Shown here in pieces: positions 1 to 7,285 of a stretch of DNA of 28,784 bases. Source of the DNA: a virus; IMG/VR virus record IMGVR_UViG_3300025117_000638, positions 1-28,784 of that record; one strand, given 5' to 3'. Under the pieces are notes generated by a model. The model was not told the origin of the DNA. It worked only from the letters and a program-made list of their open reading frames with translations, and ran no database searches. Position 1 is the stretch's first letter. Each line of letters starts with the position of its first letter. Made by a program: the position numbers and the translations under genes.

Positions 1-1127
1 AGCGTAGTCAGGCTTGCCGTCAGGCTGGATACCGGCCCCTCGCTCAGGCGCAGTATAGCCGCCCCCGCCGTGATCTGCAGGTCCTCCCAGTTGGCCTTGA
101 GCTGCTTGAGCTTGGTAGCCGAGTCCTCCATCATCTTGGCCACAGCGATACCCGCCTCGCCTGCGCTCTGCGCAATGCCGTCCAGTGCCGAGGCGAAATC
201 ATCGCCCCCCTTGCCGGTAAGGGCCATGATCGGGCCAAGGGCCTCCACGCCGCCGAACAACAGGGCCTGCGACTCGGCGCTACCCGCCGTAGCACGTGCA
301 ACCTCGTCCAGCATCCCCGTCAGGCCCTTTGCCTTCAACGCCTCGGCGTTGAAAACAAACCCTAGCCGCTCTGACTCCTCTGCCGCCTCGGATGACGGCT
401 TGACCATGGCTGACACTACTTGCCCCAGGCCGCGCATGGCGCGCGTGGTGGGCACGCCTTGCAGGGTGAGGGCGACGGTAGCGGCCAGCACTTCATCAAG
501 GCTAATGCCTGTCTGCGCCGCTATGCTGGCCACGTAGGAAATACCCTGCGACAGCTCCCCTACCGTGGTTTTCCCCATTCGCATTGAGGCGAACAGCTTG
601 TCAGAGACCTGTGTAGCGCTTCCGGCCTCGGTCTTCCAGGCGTTCAGGATGGTCGTCAGCCCGTCGGCCGCCGTGGCTACGTCGGTAACACCGCCCAGCG
701 CTAGCTGGTTGCTGACGCGTAGCAGGTCGGTTGCCTGAGCGGCATCGGTTGCCCCGGCGCTGATGATCTGGTAGAGAGCCTTCGCCTCGGTGACGTGGTC
801 GCCACCGAACTCACGGGTGAGAGCGCGCACATTGGTCGTGAGGGCAGCCATGCCTGAGGTGTCCTTGAGCAACGTGGACACCTCCGACATGGCTGCGCCG
901 AAGTCGAGGGCGGCGCGTGCCGCCTCAGTGAACTGGCCTTTGATGGCCCGGAAGCCGACGTAGGCACCCAGGGCGGCACCCAACTTGGTGAAGGTCCCAT
1001 CAAGCAAACCGACGGCCTTGCCTGTCTCTCCCGCCTTGCGCCGCAGCTCGTCAAAGGACCTCCCTGCAGCAAGGGCGCCCGCACGGGTGCGGTCAACGAT
1101 CTTGACACCGAAGGTGGCTTCGCTCAT
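1..1127 (-). CDS. Tail tape measure protein, N-terminal part (runs off the left edge)
   Basis: The reading frame is open from the ATG at 1127 to the window edge, about 375 codons. It starts MSEATFGVKIVDRTRA and continues with a long alanine-, glycine- and leucine-rich helical sequence. The stretch with the ALYQIISAGATDAAQA and NQLALGGVTDVATAADGL segments is typical of the TP901-1-type tape measure core (PhageMin_Tail). These proteins span the tail tube lumen, set tail length and assist DNA delivery. The ATG overlaps the stop of the preceding chaperone ORF by 4 bases (ATGA), and its place directly after the chaperone pair is the normal siphovirus order. The C-terminal part lies outside the window, so total length and any peptidase or membrane segments cannot be judged. 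Confidence 0.9.
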   Translation of the reverse strand, partial: MSEATFGVKIVDRTRAGALAAGRSFDELRRKAGETGKAVGLLDGTFTKLGAALGAYVGFRAIKGQFTEAARAALDFGAAMSEVSTLLKDTSGMAALTTNVRALTREFGGDHVTEAKALYQIISAGATDAAQATDLLRVSNQLALGGVTDVATAADGLTTILNAWKTEAGSATQVSDKLFASMRMGKTTVGELSQGISYVASIAAQTGISLDEVLAATVALTLQGVPTTRAMRGLGQVVSAMVKPSSEAAEESERLGFVFNAEALKAKGLTGMLDEVARATAGSAESQALLFGGVEALGPIMALTGKGGDDFASALDGIAQSAGEAGIAVAKMMEDSATKLKQLKANWEDLQITAGAAILRLSEGPVSSLTASLTT

Positions 1128-1429
1128 TCCGGGTCTCGCTTCCTGTTGCCCTTGCTGGTCTTGCCCTTCTTGTTCGGCTTCTCCGGGGCCTTCTCAGCAG
1201 TGTGCTTCAGGTACTCCGCATCAAGAGCTCGCAGCATGGCCAGCAGGTCCTCGAAGTCTCCGTCACCCGTCCAGCGGAATCTCTCGGCGTAGCGGTCGAT
1301 TGCCTCGAAGGGAATCGGCCCGGGCGCGGCGCCAAACCCCGTCCCGATGATCGGCCTGGAGAGCGTCAGGGTTTGCCATGCTTCCCATACCGGGTGAAGG
1401 TCGTTTCGCAGCATCGGCCGTTCGTCCAT
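1124..1429 (-). CDS. Tail assembly chaperone, downstream (T-like) part, probably made by -1 frameshift
   Basis: A 101-codon frame beginning MDERPMLRNDLHPVWEAW, with a Lys/Arg-rich C-terminus, lies between the first chaperone ORF and the tape measure. This is the position of the lambda T / HK97 gp14-type extension. It is in the -1 frame relative to the ORF at 1453-1947. That -1 frame is open without a stop from the A AAA AAC site at 1537-1531 into this ORF, reading LVAVLHWQLEW and onward. The ATG at 1429 has no convincing ribosome binding site. I infer that the main product is a frameshift fusion of about 274 residues (139 zero-frame plus 135 shifted). Independent initiation at 1429 is possible but less likely. 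Confidence 0.75.
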   Translation of the reverse strand: MDERPMLRNDLHPVWEAWQTLTLSRPIIGTGFGAAPGPIPFEAIDRYAERFRWTGDGDFEDLLAMLRALDAEYLKHTAEKAPEKPNKKGKTSKGNRKRDPE

Positions 1430-1452
1430 GAACGGCGTCGGCCTGCCCTGCT

Positions 1453-1947
1453 CTACTCGGCGGTCGTACTGCCGGCGCCGGGCTTCGGGGAGCGCCCCCC
1501 ACTCGAGCTGCCAGTGGAGGACGGCGACGAGTTTTTTGCCGCCTCCTCAAGGGCCTCGGCCCGGTAGACTTCCAGGGTGCGCGACAGCTCGAACACGTAG
1601 GATCGGAAGTCTGGGAGCTCGCGCAGGACCTTCATCTTGTTCGGCAGCGTCGGCTCGAGTGCGTTGCCGTCCTCGTCCGTCACTCCCTCCCAGTCCGTGA
1701 TCGTCGCCTCTGCCATCGCCCGCACCAGCAGTTCAGTATCCTGCTCCGGGGACAACGTGCCCCGGTCGATCTGTGCCTGTAGGGGGCGCTGCAGCCGGCG
1801 CACCACCTCGCGGTACTTCGGACTCGTCAGCCGGGCAACCTTCACATGCACTCCCGGCACGACATCGCGGACCCAGACGCCCTCGGCTTCGACCGTCTGG
1901 TCCGTCTTGAACTGGCTGTACAGCGGACTGCGCTTCACGTCTTTCAT
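1453..1947 (-). CDS. Tail assembly chaperone (G-like)
   Basis: 164-residue protein beginning MKDVKRSPLYSQFKTDQ. Its size, acidic helical character and position between tail tube and tape measure match siphovirus tail assembly chaperones, which coat the tape measure during tail polymerisation and are not found in virions. I chose the ATG at 1947 because GAAGGGG lies just upstream; an in-frame start at 2001 would add 18 residues with no family-like character. The low-complexity Ser/Gly C-terminus (after Ala-Lys-Asn) lies downstream of the slippery site and is present only in the unshifted product. Family assignment is by context and layout rather than a diagnostic motif. Confidence 0.75.
   Translation of the reverse strand: MKDVKRSPLYSQFKTDQTVEAEGVWVRDVVPGVHVKVARLTSPKYREVVRRLQRPLQAQIDRGTLSPEQDTELLVRAMAEATITDWEGVTDEDGNALEPTLPNKMKVLRELPDFRSYVFELSRTLEVYRAEALEEAAKNSSPSSTGSSSGGRSPKPGAGSTTAE
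1531..1537 (-). other. -1 programmed ribosomal frameshift slippery site
   Basis: On the minus strand the heptamer A AAA AAC is in the correct X XXY YYZ phase of the chaperone ORF (codons GCA AAA AAC, Ala-Lys-Asn). A -1 slip enters a frame that stays open through the downstream chaperone ORF to the TGA at 1126-1124. Frameshifting at this position is a conserved property of lambda-like G/GT gene pairs. The frame logic and the heptamer are seen directly; efficiency is inferred. Confidence 0.8.
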
Positions 1948-2017
1948 GGCTCTCGCCCCTTCGCAGGTTGAGGGGGCCGGGGAGGCCCTGCGATGCCCCA
2001 TCCCGGCCCCCAGAGGC

Positions 2018-2036
2018 CCGCAGGACTACCCTGCGG
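2018..2036. other. Intergenic hairpin between tail tube and chaperone genes
   Basis: A perfect 7-bp stem (ccgcagg / cctgcgg) with a 5-base loop lies in the 152-base gap downstream of the tail tube stop. No U-tract follows on the transcribed strand, so it is more likely an mRNA-stabilising or processing structure, or a weak terminator, than a classical intrinsic terminator. Confidence 0.5.
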
Positions 2037-2099
2037 AGCCGCGGAGCCTCCGGTTTCAGCCCCCTACGTAGGCCGTCCCCAAAGACCCCGCCGCAGGCA

Positions 2100-3275
2100 C
2101 TATGCCACGACCCGGCAGATCTGGATGGTCTTCTCCAGGGACGTGGCGCCGAAGGAGCCGCCCGCATCCGCGGCGAAGTCGAAGGCCAGCATCTTGTCCG
2201 TGTCGATGCCCGGAATGTCCCCAGGCTCCCCGCTCAGGGCCACCTGCGGCAGCTCGATGTGGTACCGGTTGCCGTTGCCGTCCGAGAGCGCGAAAGCCAG
2301 GGGGAACTTGGTGAAGGCCAGCATATCCCCCAGCACCGCCCAGGAGTCGTCATCGAGGTAGGTCTCGATGTTCCCGGTCAGGCTCAGGGTGCCAAGGCCA
2401 ATCCCCCGCTTGGCTAGCTGGCCAAGCTGGGTCTGTGGACGGGTGGCCGTGGCCACGGACAGCGAGGCCTGAAACACGTCCCAAGCCACCGCTGTGTTGT
2501 CGATCCAGACGTCCGTGAAGGCGTCCACCTCGCTCATGACGTCGTTGCCAGCCGATGCTGTCACACTGCCGTTGCCGGCTTTCGCGGCTGCCTGGGCGAT
2601 GCTCTTGCCCTGGAACCCGAAGGTGCCGTTGATGATGGCCTTGGGAGAAATCGTTATCCCCCAGTTGCCGATCCTGGCCCCGGTGATGAGGAACAGCCGG
2701 TTCGTCAGGTCCAGGAACTCCTCCTGCAGCGAGTAGCTGGGCGTGTTCGTCCCGTTGCGGATCTGGCTGGACTTGAGCGTGATCGTCGCCCCGCTGCCCT
2801 CGTCGGTCAGCGTCCCGCCCGTCACTGTCAGGGAGTAGGTGGAGAGCGCCGTCACCTTCCACCAGCCAGCGTTGGCCGGCGAGCCACCGACGTAGACCCA
2901 CTGGCCCTTGGTGACGCCGGTCGTCAGGTCCGTGACGGTGCTGGTGATGTAGTTACCGCTGGACACGAAGGCGATGTCCGTGCCCGAGATGTTGACGGCA
3001 GCGCTCCAGTCGGCGTCGGCGCGGATGCCACCGCGCAGCAGCTCGTCGAAGGCCCCAGCGCTCCACTCCACGTTGTAGGTTGCGTTCGCGTCCGCGCCGA
3101 CGCGCTTCATATCGGCGGCCTGCGCGTCGCTGCGGATCTGTGCCGAACGGATTGTCTCCAAGGCGTGGGCCATGGTGCCACCCGTGAGGAGCAGTTCGGT
3201 AAACGCCGCGGCCGGCGTCGTGCCCCAGTCTGCCTCCCGAAGGAAGGAGACCTGGATGCGGTTAGAGTCAGACAT
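2100..3275 (-). CDS. Major tail tube protein
   Basis: 391-residue protein beginning MSDSNRIQVSFLREADWGTTP. This kind of N-terminus (bulk beta protein opening with a 'W G T T P' motif) is common in siphovirus major tail proteins of the phage_tail_3 / tail-tube type. Its place between the tail terminator and the chaperone pair supports the call. A Ser/Thr/Gly-rich middle part (about residues 95-170) may be a surface-exposed inserted domain. The ATG at 3275 is preferred over GTG at 3278 because AGGAGG is 5 bases upstream of the ATG. The gene is flanked on both sides by gaps with strong hairpins, unlike the tightly packed neighbours, which fits a separately tuned, highly expressed structural gene. 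Confidence 0.8.
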   Translation of the reverse strand: MSDSNRIQVSFLREADWGTTPAAAFTELLLTGGTMAHALETIRSAQIRSDAQAADMKRVGADANATYNVEWSAGAFDELLRGGIRADADWSAAVNISGTDIAFVSSGNYITSTVTDLTTGVTKGQWVYVGGSPANAGWWKVTALSTYSLTVTGGTLTDEGSGATITLKSSQIRNGTNTPSYSLQEEFLDLTNRLFLITGARIGNWGITISPKAIINGTFGFQGKSIAQAAAKAGNGSVTASAGNDVMSEVDAFTDVWIDNTAVAWDVFQASLSVATATRPQTQLGQLAKRGIGLGTLSLTGNIETYLDDDSWAVLGDMLAFTKFPLAFALSDGNGNRYHIELPQVALSGEPGDIPGIDTDKMLAFDFAADAGGSFGATSLEKTIQICRVVA

Positions 3276-3292
3276 CACAGCCTCCTGGTAAT

Positions 3293-3309
3293 GCCTCCGG
3301 TCGGGAGGC
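3293..3309. other. Hairpin just upstream of the tail tube ribosome binding site
   Basis: A perfect 6-bp stem (gcctcc / ggaggc) with a 5-base loop sits about 12 bases upstream of the AGGAGG of the tail tube gene, in a gap of about 100 bases. It could protect or process the 5' end of the tail tube mRNA. A role is inferred from the position only. Confidence 0.45.
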
Positions 3310-3374
3310 GACTAAGTGAAAGGACTCCGGTGTCGCGCAGGCTGTCCCTTCGCAGGAGGACCCGACCCCGTCCA

Positions 3375-3785
3375 TCACGCAGTCACGTCGTCGTACTCGT
3401 AGGGCGTTTCTGCGTTGTACTGGAGCCACTGCTGGTCGTTGCCCACCCGGAGAAGGCCAGTAGCCTTCAGGCGCAGACCAGAGATGGTGACTCCCCTCAT
3501 GGCTGTCGTGACGCTATCTCCTAGCGCCAGGGCTGCCTCATCACCCGCACCTTGCGGCGTGAAGACCTGCACGATCACCAGTCCCCTGTTCCTCCACAGC
3601 CGCGTCCCACCTATGGCGGCCTGCTGACTGTGGGGATCGGGGACCACGGTCACCCGGACCCATGCAGTTCCTGGCGTCGGGGTGAATGCCATGTTGGGAT
3701 AGGCCACTCGCACCGCGGGCTGTAGGGTTGCCCACTGGACGACGAACCGGTCCATGATAGCCTGGTAGGTCGCTGTGAAGCTCAC
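3375..3785 (-). CDS. Tail terminator-like protein
   Basis: 136-residue protein starting MSFTATYQAIMDRF, with the mixed alpha/beta pattern and length of siphovirus tail terminator (lambda gpU / DUF4128-like) proteins. It contains a WVRVTVVPD strand and a GLVIVQVFTPQGAG strand that fit this fold. These proteins form a hexameric ring that stops tail tube growth and presents the head-joining surface. The start is GTG at 3785, which overlaps the stop of the preceding gene as GTGA. It sits between the HK97-gp10-like gene and the tail tube gene, the expected order. The assignment is from pattern and synteny. Confidence 0.7.
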   Translation of the reverse strand: MSFTATYQAIMDRFVVQWATLQPAVRVAYPNMAFTPTPGTAWVRVTVVPDPHSQQAAIGGTRLWRNRGLVIVQVFTPQGAGDEAALALGDSVTTAMRGVTISGLRLKATGLLRVGNDQQWLQYNAETPYEYDDVTA

Positions 3786-4171
3786 CGGAACATCCCCTCT
3801 ACGCTGTTCAGCGTGACCCGTAGCATCCCATGCGGAGCCCGCCCTGAGTGCCCGCGCTCAAGGGCGCCAATGTAGGGCAGGTTGTTGTGGATCCAGATGG
3901 ATTCACCCACACCCACCCTCCCGATGACTGCAGCACCTCGCAGTATCGTCCTATTGCCGTCTTTGTCTGGCAACGTGATTCCCACCCTGGGCCTGTCCCC
4001 GTTCGTGACTTGCCAGTTACCCCGGGCCGTCCCGATCTTCACTGGCGTCATCCCAACCACCCCCCGCAGTATATCCAGAGCGATCTTGCACTTGACCTTC
4101 TGGACCTGGTCCCCAAGCAGGTCCCCCCAGCTGGAAATCTCCAGGCTGAAGCTCTGGAAGTCATCCTGCAC
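3782..4171 (-). CDS. HK97 gp10-like tail completion / head-tail joining protein
   Basis: 129-residue protein with the segment TPVKIGTARGNWQV and the C-terminal IHNNLPYIGALERGHSGRAP motif. Both are characteristic of the HK97 gp10 / tail-completion family: a 'P.rTG.L..nW' segment followed by 'N...Ya..lE.G.S..aP.gm'. The family acts at the neck when tails join DNA-filled heads. The start is GTG at 4171 with AGAGGG upstream. It follows a short, possibly coding gap and overlaps the tail terminator start by 4 bases. Confidence 0.8.
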   Translation of the reverse strand: MQDDFQSFSLEISSWGDLLGDQVQKVKCKIALDILRGVVGMTPVKIGTARGNWQVTNGDRPRVGITLPDKDGNRTILRGAAVIGRVGVGESIWIHNNLPYIGALERGHSGRAPHGMLRVTLNSVEGMFR

Positions 4172-4194
4172 GGGTCACCCTCTTTCTCCAGACC

Positions 4195-4299
4195 TCACCA
4201 GGGACAGCCAGGGCCCTGATGCCGTAGTGCGCCCCCCCAGGGAGGAATCCCCACCCCAACAAGGCCGCTCAGCCTGTACAGGGCACTACAGACGCTCAC
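4195..4299 (-). CDS. Possible 34-residue peptide in the connector gene gap
   Basis: The only open frame in the gap between the head closure and tail completion genes begins with GTG at 4299, overlapping the head closure stop as GTGA, the coupling style used throughout this operon. It encodes a short Gly/Pro/Trp-rich peptide with no recognisable domain. It may be a chance frame in a GC-rich leader region. I include it only because of the coupled start. Confidence 0.2.
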   Translation of the reverse strand: MSVCSALYRLSGLVGVGIPPWGGALRHQGPGCPW

Positions 4300-4673
4300 G
4301 AGCCACCTCCGGTTGGCCGGCAGTGGGCCGAGTAGATCACGTCTACCCCTCCAGGGGAGGTCCGGGTGACGCTCAGCACCTCCAGGATCTCCGCCCCGTC
4401 TACGACCCGGCAGGAGGGTGTGGGCGTTACCGTCAGGCCCTCGGCTGCGATCAGGTACTTCCGGTCCCCCGACTGCACCAGCGTCCCGTCGATCTCCTGT
4501 GCTTGGAACTCCGTCACCACGGCCCTGGCAGCGTAGTCCGTGTTCGTCACGACCGGGCGGTAGGCCTTAATGGGGGCCGTCGTCGTCTGGACCCGCAGCG
4601 TCACCGCCTTGCCCTTGCTCTGGATTAAGGCGCCTGCCTTCGCCCGCAGCCCGGTATAGAAGGCCGTACTCAT
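4296..4673 (-). CDS. Head closure (stopper)-like protein
   Basis: 125-residue, beta-rich protein beginning MSTAFYTGLRAKAGALIQSKG. Its C-terminal half (IAAEGLTVTPTPSCRVVDG, then a valine-rich strand) resembles the small beta-barrel stopper proteins that close the connector after packaging. It is coupled to the upstream adaptor gene by an ATGA overlap and lies exactly where the stopper gene is expected (adaptor, stopper, tail completion, terminator). Identification rests mainly on synteny and size. Confidence 0.65.
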   Translation of the reverse strand: MSTAFYTGLRAKAGALIQSKGKAVTLRVQTTTAPIKAYRPVVTNTDYAARAVVTEFQAQEIDGTLVQSGDRKYLIAAEGLTVTPTPSCRVVDGAEILEVLSVTRTSPGGVDVIYSAHCRPTGGGS

Positions 4674-5179
4674 GCCACCCTCGTCACTGGCACAATACTG
4701 CCGTCGCCGCTCACTGACAAGGGCTCAAGGAGGCGCTTCACGTAAGGGAAGTCGGCTTCCGGGGAAGCCCAGTCCAGGTAGACCACCTCGATCACGTCCA
4801 CCTTTTCCGACTTGACCCCACCTCCCCTGGCGAGGCTGGCATTGAGTGCGGCGTCGATGTGGGCCTTGGCCATCTCTGCCACTGCTGCCTTCACCTGCCA
4901 GGGAATTGTGGTGTCGGAGATCAGCCGGCCCTCGTCGTCGTAGCAACTCTGCCGCGGCCAGTCGAGCACCTGGTCGGTAGTATAGATGAGCCCGCCCCAG
5001 AGGAAGTGTTCATCCACCCACTGGGTCGCATACCGCAGGGCGGCGTCCTTGGCTGCATCCGATGCCCCAGTCCAGGCGGCCGGGCTACCGTGATTCGCCC
5101 AGTAGGCGGTTGCGTCTGCGCGGGCCAGGTAGCTGTCCGCCCCCGTGACAACCGTTCCATCTTCGACGACCAGGGCCAT
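4670..5179 (-). CDS. Head-tail connector / adaptor protein (DnaT_2-like family)
   Basis: 169-residue protein starting MALVVEDGTVVTGADSYL. The N-terminal pattern (V.dGt.v..AdSYla..da..Yw...G), followed by an alternating helical domain with CYDDEGRLI, matches a phage family usually labelled 'putative DnaT-like ssDNA-binding protein'. Its gene position and fold suggest a head-tail adaptor. A strong GGAGG lies just before the ATG at 5179. It follows the coiled-coil protein gene by one base. The DnaT label in databases is probably historical; the connector role is an inference from position. Confidence 0.7.
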   Translation of the reverse strand: MALVVEDGTVVTGADSYLARADATAYWANHGSPAAWTGASDAAKDAALRYATQWVDEHFLWGGLIYTTDQVLDWPRQSCYDDEGRLISDTTIPWQVKAAVAEMAKAHIDAALNASLARGGGVKSEKVDVIEVVYLDWASPEADFPYVKRLLEPLSVSGDGSIVPVTRVA

Positions 5180-5180
5180 C

Positions 5181-5648
5181 TCAGCCTCCGCTTGCCTTCA
5201 CGGCGTTTGCGGCTGCGGCGGCACGGGTCGCCACGGCCATGTCACCCTCGGTTGCGGCTACTACCCGCTGCCGGGCCTCGGCCGCAGCCTTCTCCCGTGC
5301 CTCGTTCTCCTCGGCTTCCCGGGCCTCCAGGTACCCCTGGATCAGGGCCCTGGCGTCCTCGTCTTGCTCCATCAGGTCGCGCACCCGCTGCGCGAACGCC
5401 ATGGTCTGACGCATCTCCGACTCCAGCGCCCGTAGCAGAAGGAGCTGTCGGTGCTGCCCGTCGCGGCCGCCGGAAATCTGCATCACCGCCGTCAGGCCCT
5501 CCTGCATCACGTCAACAACGACGCGGGCCCCAGGCGCAGCCGTTGGCAGTGGATGCCGTAGCACAGCAGGCGCCGGCAGCACAGCTACCGGTCTCACCCC
5601 CGGTTCCCCGGGCCGTGGATGCCGTTGCGCTCGATTGCCGTCAGCCAT
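5181..5648 (-). CDS. Uncharacterised phage protein with C-terminal coiled coil
   Basis: 155 residues: a Pro/Ala-rich N-terminal third, a middle helix (QLLLLRALESEMRQTM) and a long charged alanine- and glutamate-rich helix (about residues 70-155) likely to form a coiled coil. AGGAGG lies 8 bases before the ATG at 5648, the strongest ribosome site in this area, so it probably re-initiates translation after the glycan cassette. No family recognised. It sits at the border where the virion connector genes resume, so a minor virion or assembly role is possible but unproven. Confidence 0.65.
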   Translation of the reverse strand: MADGNRAQRHPRPGEPGVRPVAVLPAPAVLRHPLPTAAPGARVVVDVMQEGLTAVMQISGGRDGQHRQLLLLRALESEMRQTMAFAQRVRDLMEQDEDARALIQGYLEAREAEENEAREKAAAEARQRVVAATEGDMAVATRAAAAANAVKASGG

Positions 5649-5660
5649 CGCAGTGACCTC

Positions 5661-6416
5661 CTAAGTGAGAGAGCCCTTCACCTCGCGGATGCCGTACTTG
5701 GCCTTCACCAGGCTCCAGAACTCGCCGTTGCGCTTGTGGCGGTAGGGTGCGTAGGCCGGGTTGCTGCCAGGGATGTGGTTGATCAGCGTCCCTGGGTAGT
5801 AGCCGACTCGCAGGTCGGCCCGCGTCGCCCTGCCGTCGTAGATCGGGAAGCCGTTACTGCGGCAGCGCAGGAAGAAGTCATGGTGCTCGCAGACCTTCAG
5901 GCGCTCGTCCCACAGCACTCGGCGCACTGCCTCTGCCCGCCCGACCCAGAAGTTCCAGCAGATGTCCACGTCGATGGGGCACCCGTCCAGGCTACGCAGT
6001 GGCGACAGCCGTAGTACCCCATCGACCAGGCGCATGCGGCCCTCGAAGTGGGCTGGGCTGCCGTCATGGAGCACCAGGCCGCCGGCGATGTCGAACAGGC
6101 CCTCCTCTACCATCCGCACCAGGGGCTCCACGCGGGTGCCCGGGATCATCACGAAGTCGTCATCCAGCAGCACGAAGGTCTCGGTCTCAACCTCGGCCAG
6201 GAGTGTGTTTCGGCCGACTGACAGCCCTACGTCATGCGGCAGCTCGAGTAGCCGGGCATCAAATACGCTGCAGACGTCCTGCACCCGGGCATGGTCGCGG
6301 GCGTCGTCAGCCACCAGGGCCCTGGCGTTCGGGTAGAGGGAGCGTAGGCTGCGCAGCAGCCGCGCCAGCTCCTCCGGGCGCTCCAGCGTCTTGACTACGA
6401 AGGTCGTCCGGTCCAT
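5661..6416 (-). CDS. GT-A glycosyltransferase (GT2-like)
   Basis: 251-residue protein with a nucleotide-binding N-terminus (FVVKTLERPEELARLLRSL, then a valine-alanine strand ending in DD at 37-38). The metal-binding acidic motif DDDF is at residues 85-88. The acceptor half contains a 'D..WNFWVGR' segment (about 150-165) and an EHHDFFLRC motif, as in GT2-like and beta-1,4-GalNAc-transferase-like enzymes. It transfers a sugar from a nucleotide donor; acceptor unknown. It is paralogous to the gene at 8282-9007 (shared GLS.GRN, DDF and EH.DFF.RCR blocks). It begins ATG in a TAATG overlap with the preceding epimerase gene. It is the last gene of the sugar cassette before virion connector genes resume. 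Confidence 0.85.
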   Translation of the reverse strand: MDRTTFVVKTLERPEELARLLRSLRSLYPNARALVADDARDHARVQDVCSVFDARLLELPHDVGLSVGRNTLLAEVETETFVLLDDDFVMIPGTRVEPLVRMVEEGLFDIAGGLVLHDGSPAHFEGRMRLVDGVLRLSPLRSLDGCPIDVDICWNFWVGRAEAVRRVLWDERLKVCEHHDFFLRCRSNGFPIYDGRATRADLRVGYYPGTLINHIPGSNPAYAPYRHKRNGEFWSLVKAKYGIREVKGSLT

Positions 6417-7285
6417 TACGCCGCCATCCCGGCCTGCAGCTCTGCCGCGTGGGCCATGAAGTACTCCCAGGTTCGCACCAGCCCGTCCTCAAGGGCGGTG
6501 GTGCAGGCGAACCGGGCGTCCCGGTGGACGGGCAGGACTGGCTGCCGCTCCTCAGGGCCGTGCTCGACCTGGACGCCGATGTTGCAGCAGGTAGCACCTG
6601 CCTTTCGGCCCGTGGCGAGCAGCAGTTGCGCCAAGTCGAGCGTGCTCGTCAGGGTATTAGTGCCAACGTAGTGCCAGGGTTCGTCGTCCCACGCCAGTGG
6701 GTCATGCAGGCGCCGCTCGATGACCTCTGCCACATCATCGACGTAGGTGAAGTCGCGCAACTGGAACCCACCCCAGACCTTGAGGTTCATGGGCTGCCGT
6801 AACAGTAGTTGCTTCATCCACTTGGCGATCACCGAGGTCTTGTACAATGACCCCGGCCCGTACACGTTTGCCAGCCGCAGCACTGTTACCTCAAGCCCCC
6901 ACAGCTCACGCGCCATCTGGCACCACTGCTCCGCAACGTATAGGCTCCAGCCGTAGACTGAGGCACAGCGCTCGACGGAGGCGGCCGAGGCGACGATCAC
7001 CCGGCCGATGCGAGCCGCATTCGCTGCCCGCAGGACGTTGAAGGTGCCCGTGTCGTTGGTGCTCTGCGCCCGGCCCGGGTGGGCATTGCAGTCCCGCGCG
7101 CCAGTCTCCCCGGCGAGGTGAATGACGGCCTCGCAGCGGCGCATGGCATGAAGCACGGCCAGGGTGCGCACGTCCTGATGTCGGTCGTCAGCCACGTCAT
7201 AGGGTATGGCGGGGCCCGCGAGGCGCCACATGAGGGCGCGGCCGATGAAGCCGGCGCTCCCCGTGACCAGGATCTTGCCGTTCAC
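6416..7285 (-). CDS. NAD-dependent epimerase/dehydratase (extended SDR) with altered active site
   Basis: 289-residue Rossmann protein: the dinucleotide-binding loop GSAGFIG is at 9-15, followed by VIHLAGETGARD, SAAS and a family-typical C-terminal block with LRLANVYGPG and FTYVDDVAEV. It belongs to the extended SDRs that epimerise, dehydrate or reduce nucleotide sugars (GalE/RmlD-like). Oddly, the catalytic YxxxK reads YGWSL at 111-115, so the lysine that activates the tyrosine and binds the nicotinamide ribose is leucine. The enzyme may have lost SDR catalysis or use another residue. The start is GTG at 7285, overlapping the glycosyltransferase stop (GTGA). Its stop shares one base with the next start (TAATG). 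Confidence 0.85.
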   Translation of the reverse strand: MNGKILVTGSAGFIGRALMWRLAGPAIPYDVADDRHQDVRTLAVLHAMRRCEAVIHLAGETGARDCNAHPGRAQSTNDTGTFNVLRAANAARIGRVIVASAASVERCASVYGWSLYVAEQWCQMARELWGLEVTVLRLANVYGPGSLYKTSVIAKWMKQLLLRQPMNLKVWGGFQLRDFTYVDDVAEVIERRLHDPLAWDDEPWHYVGTNTLTSTLDLAQLLLATGRKAGATCCNIGVQVEHGPEERQPVLPVHRDARFACTTALEDGLVRTWEYFMAHAAELQAGMAA

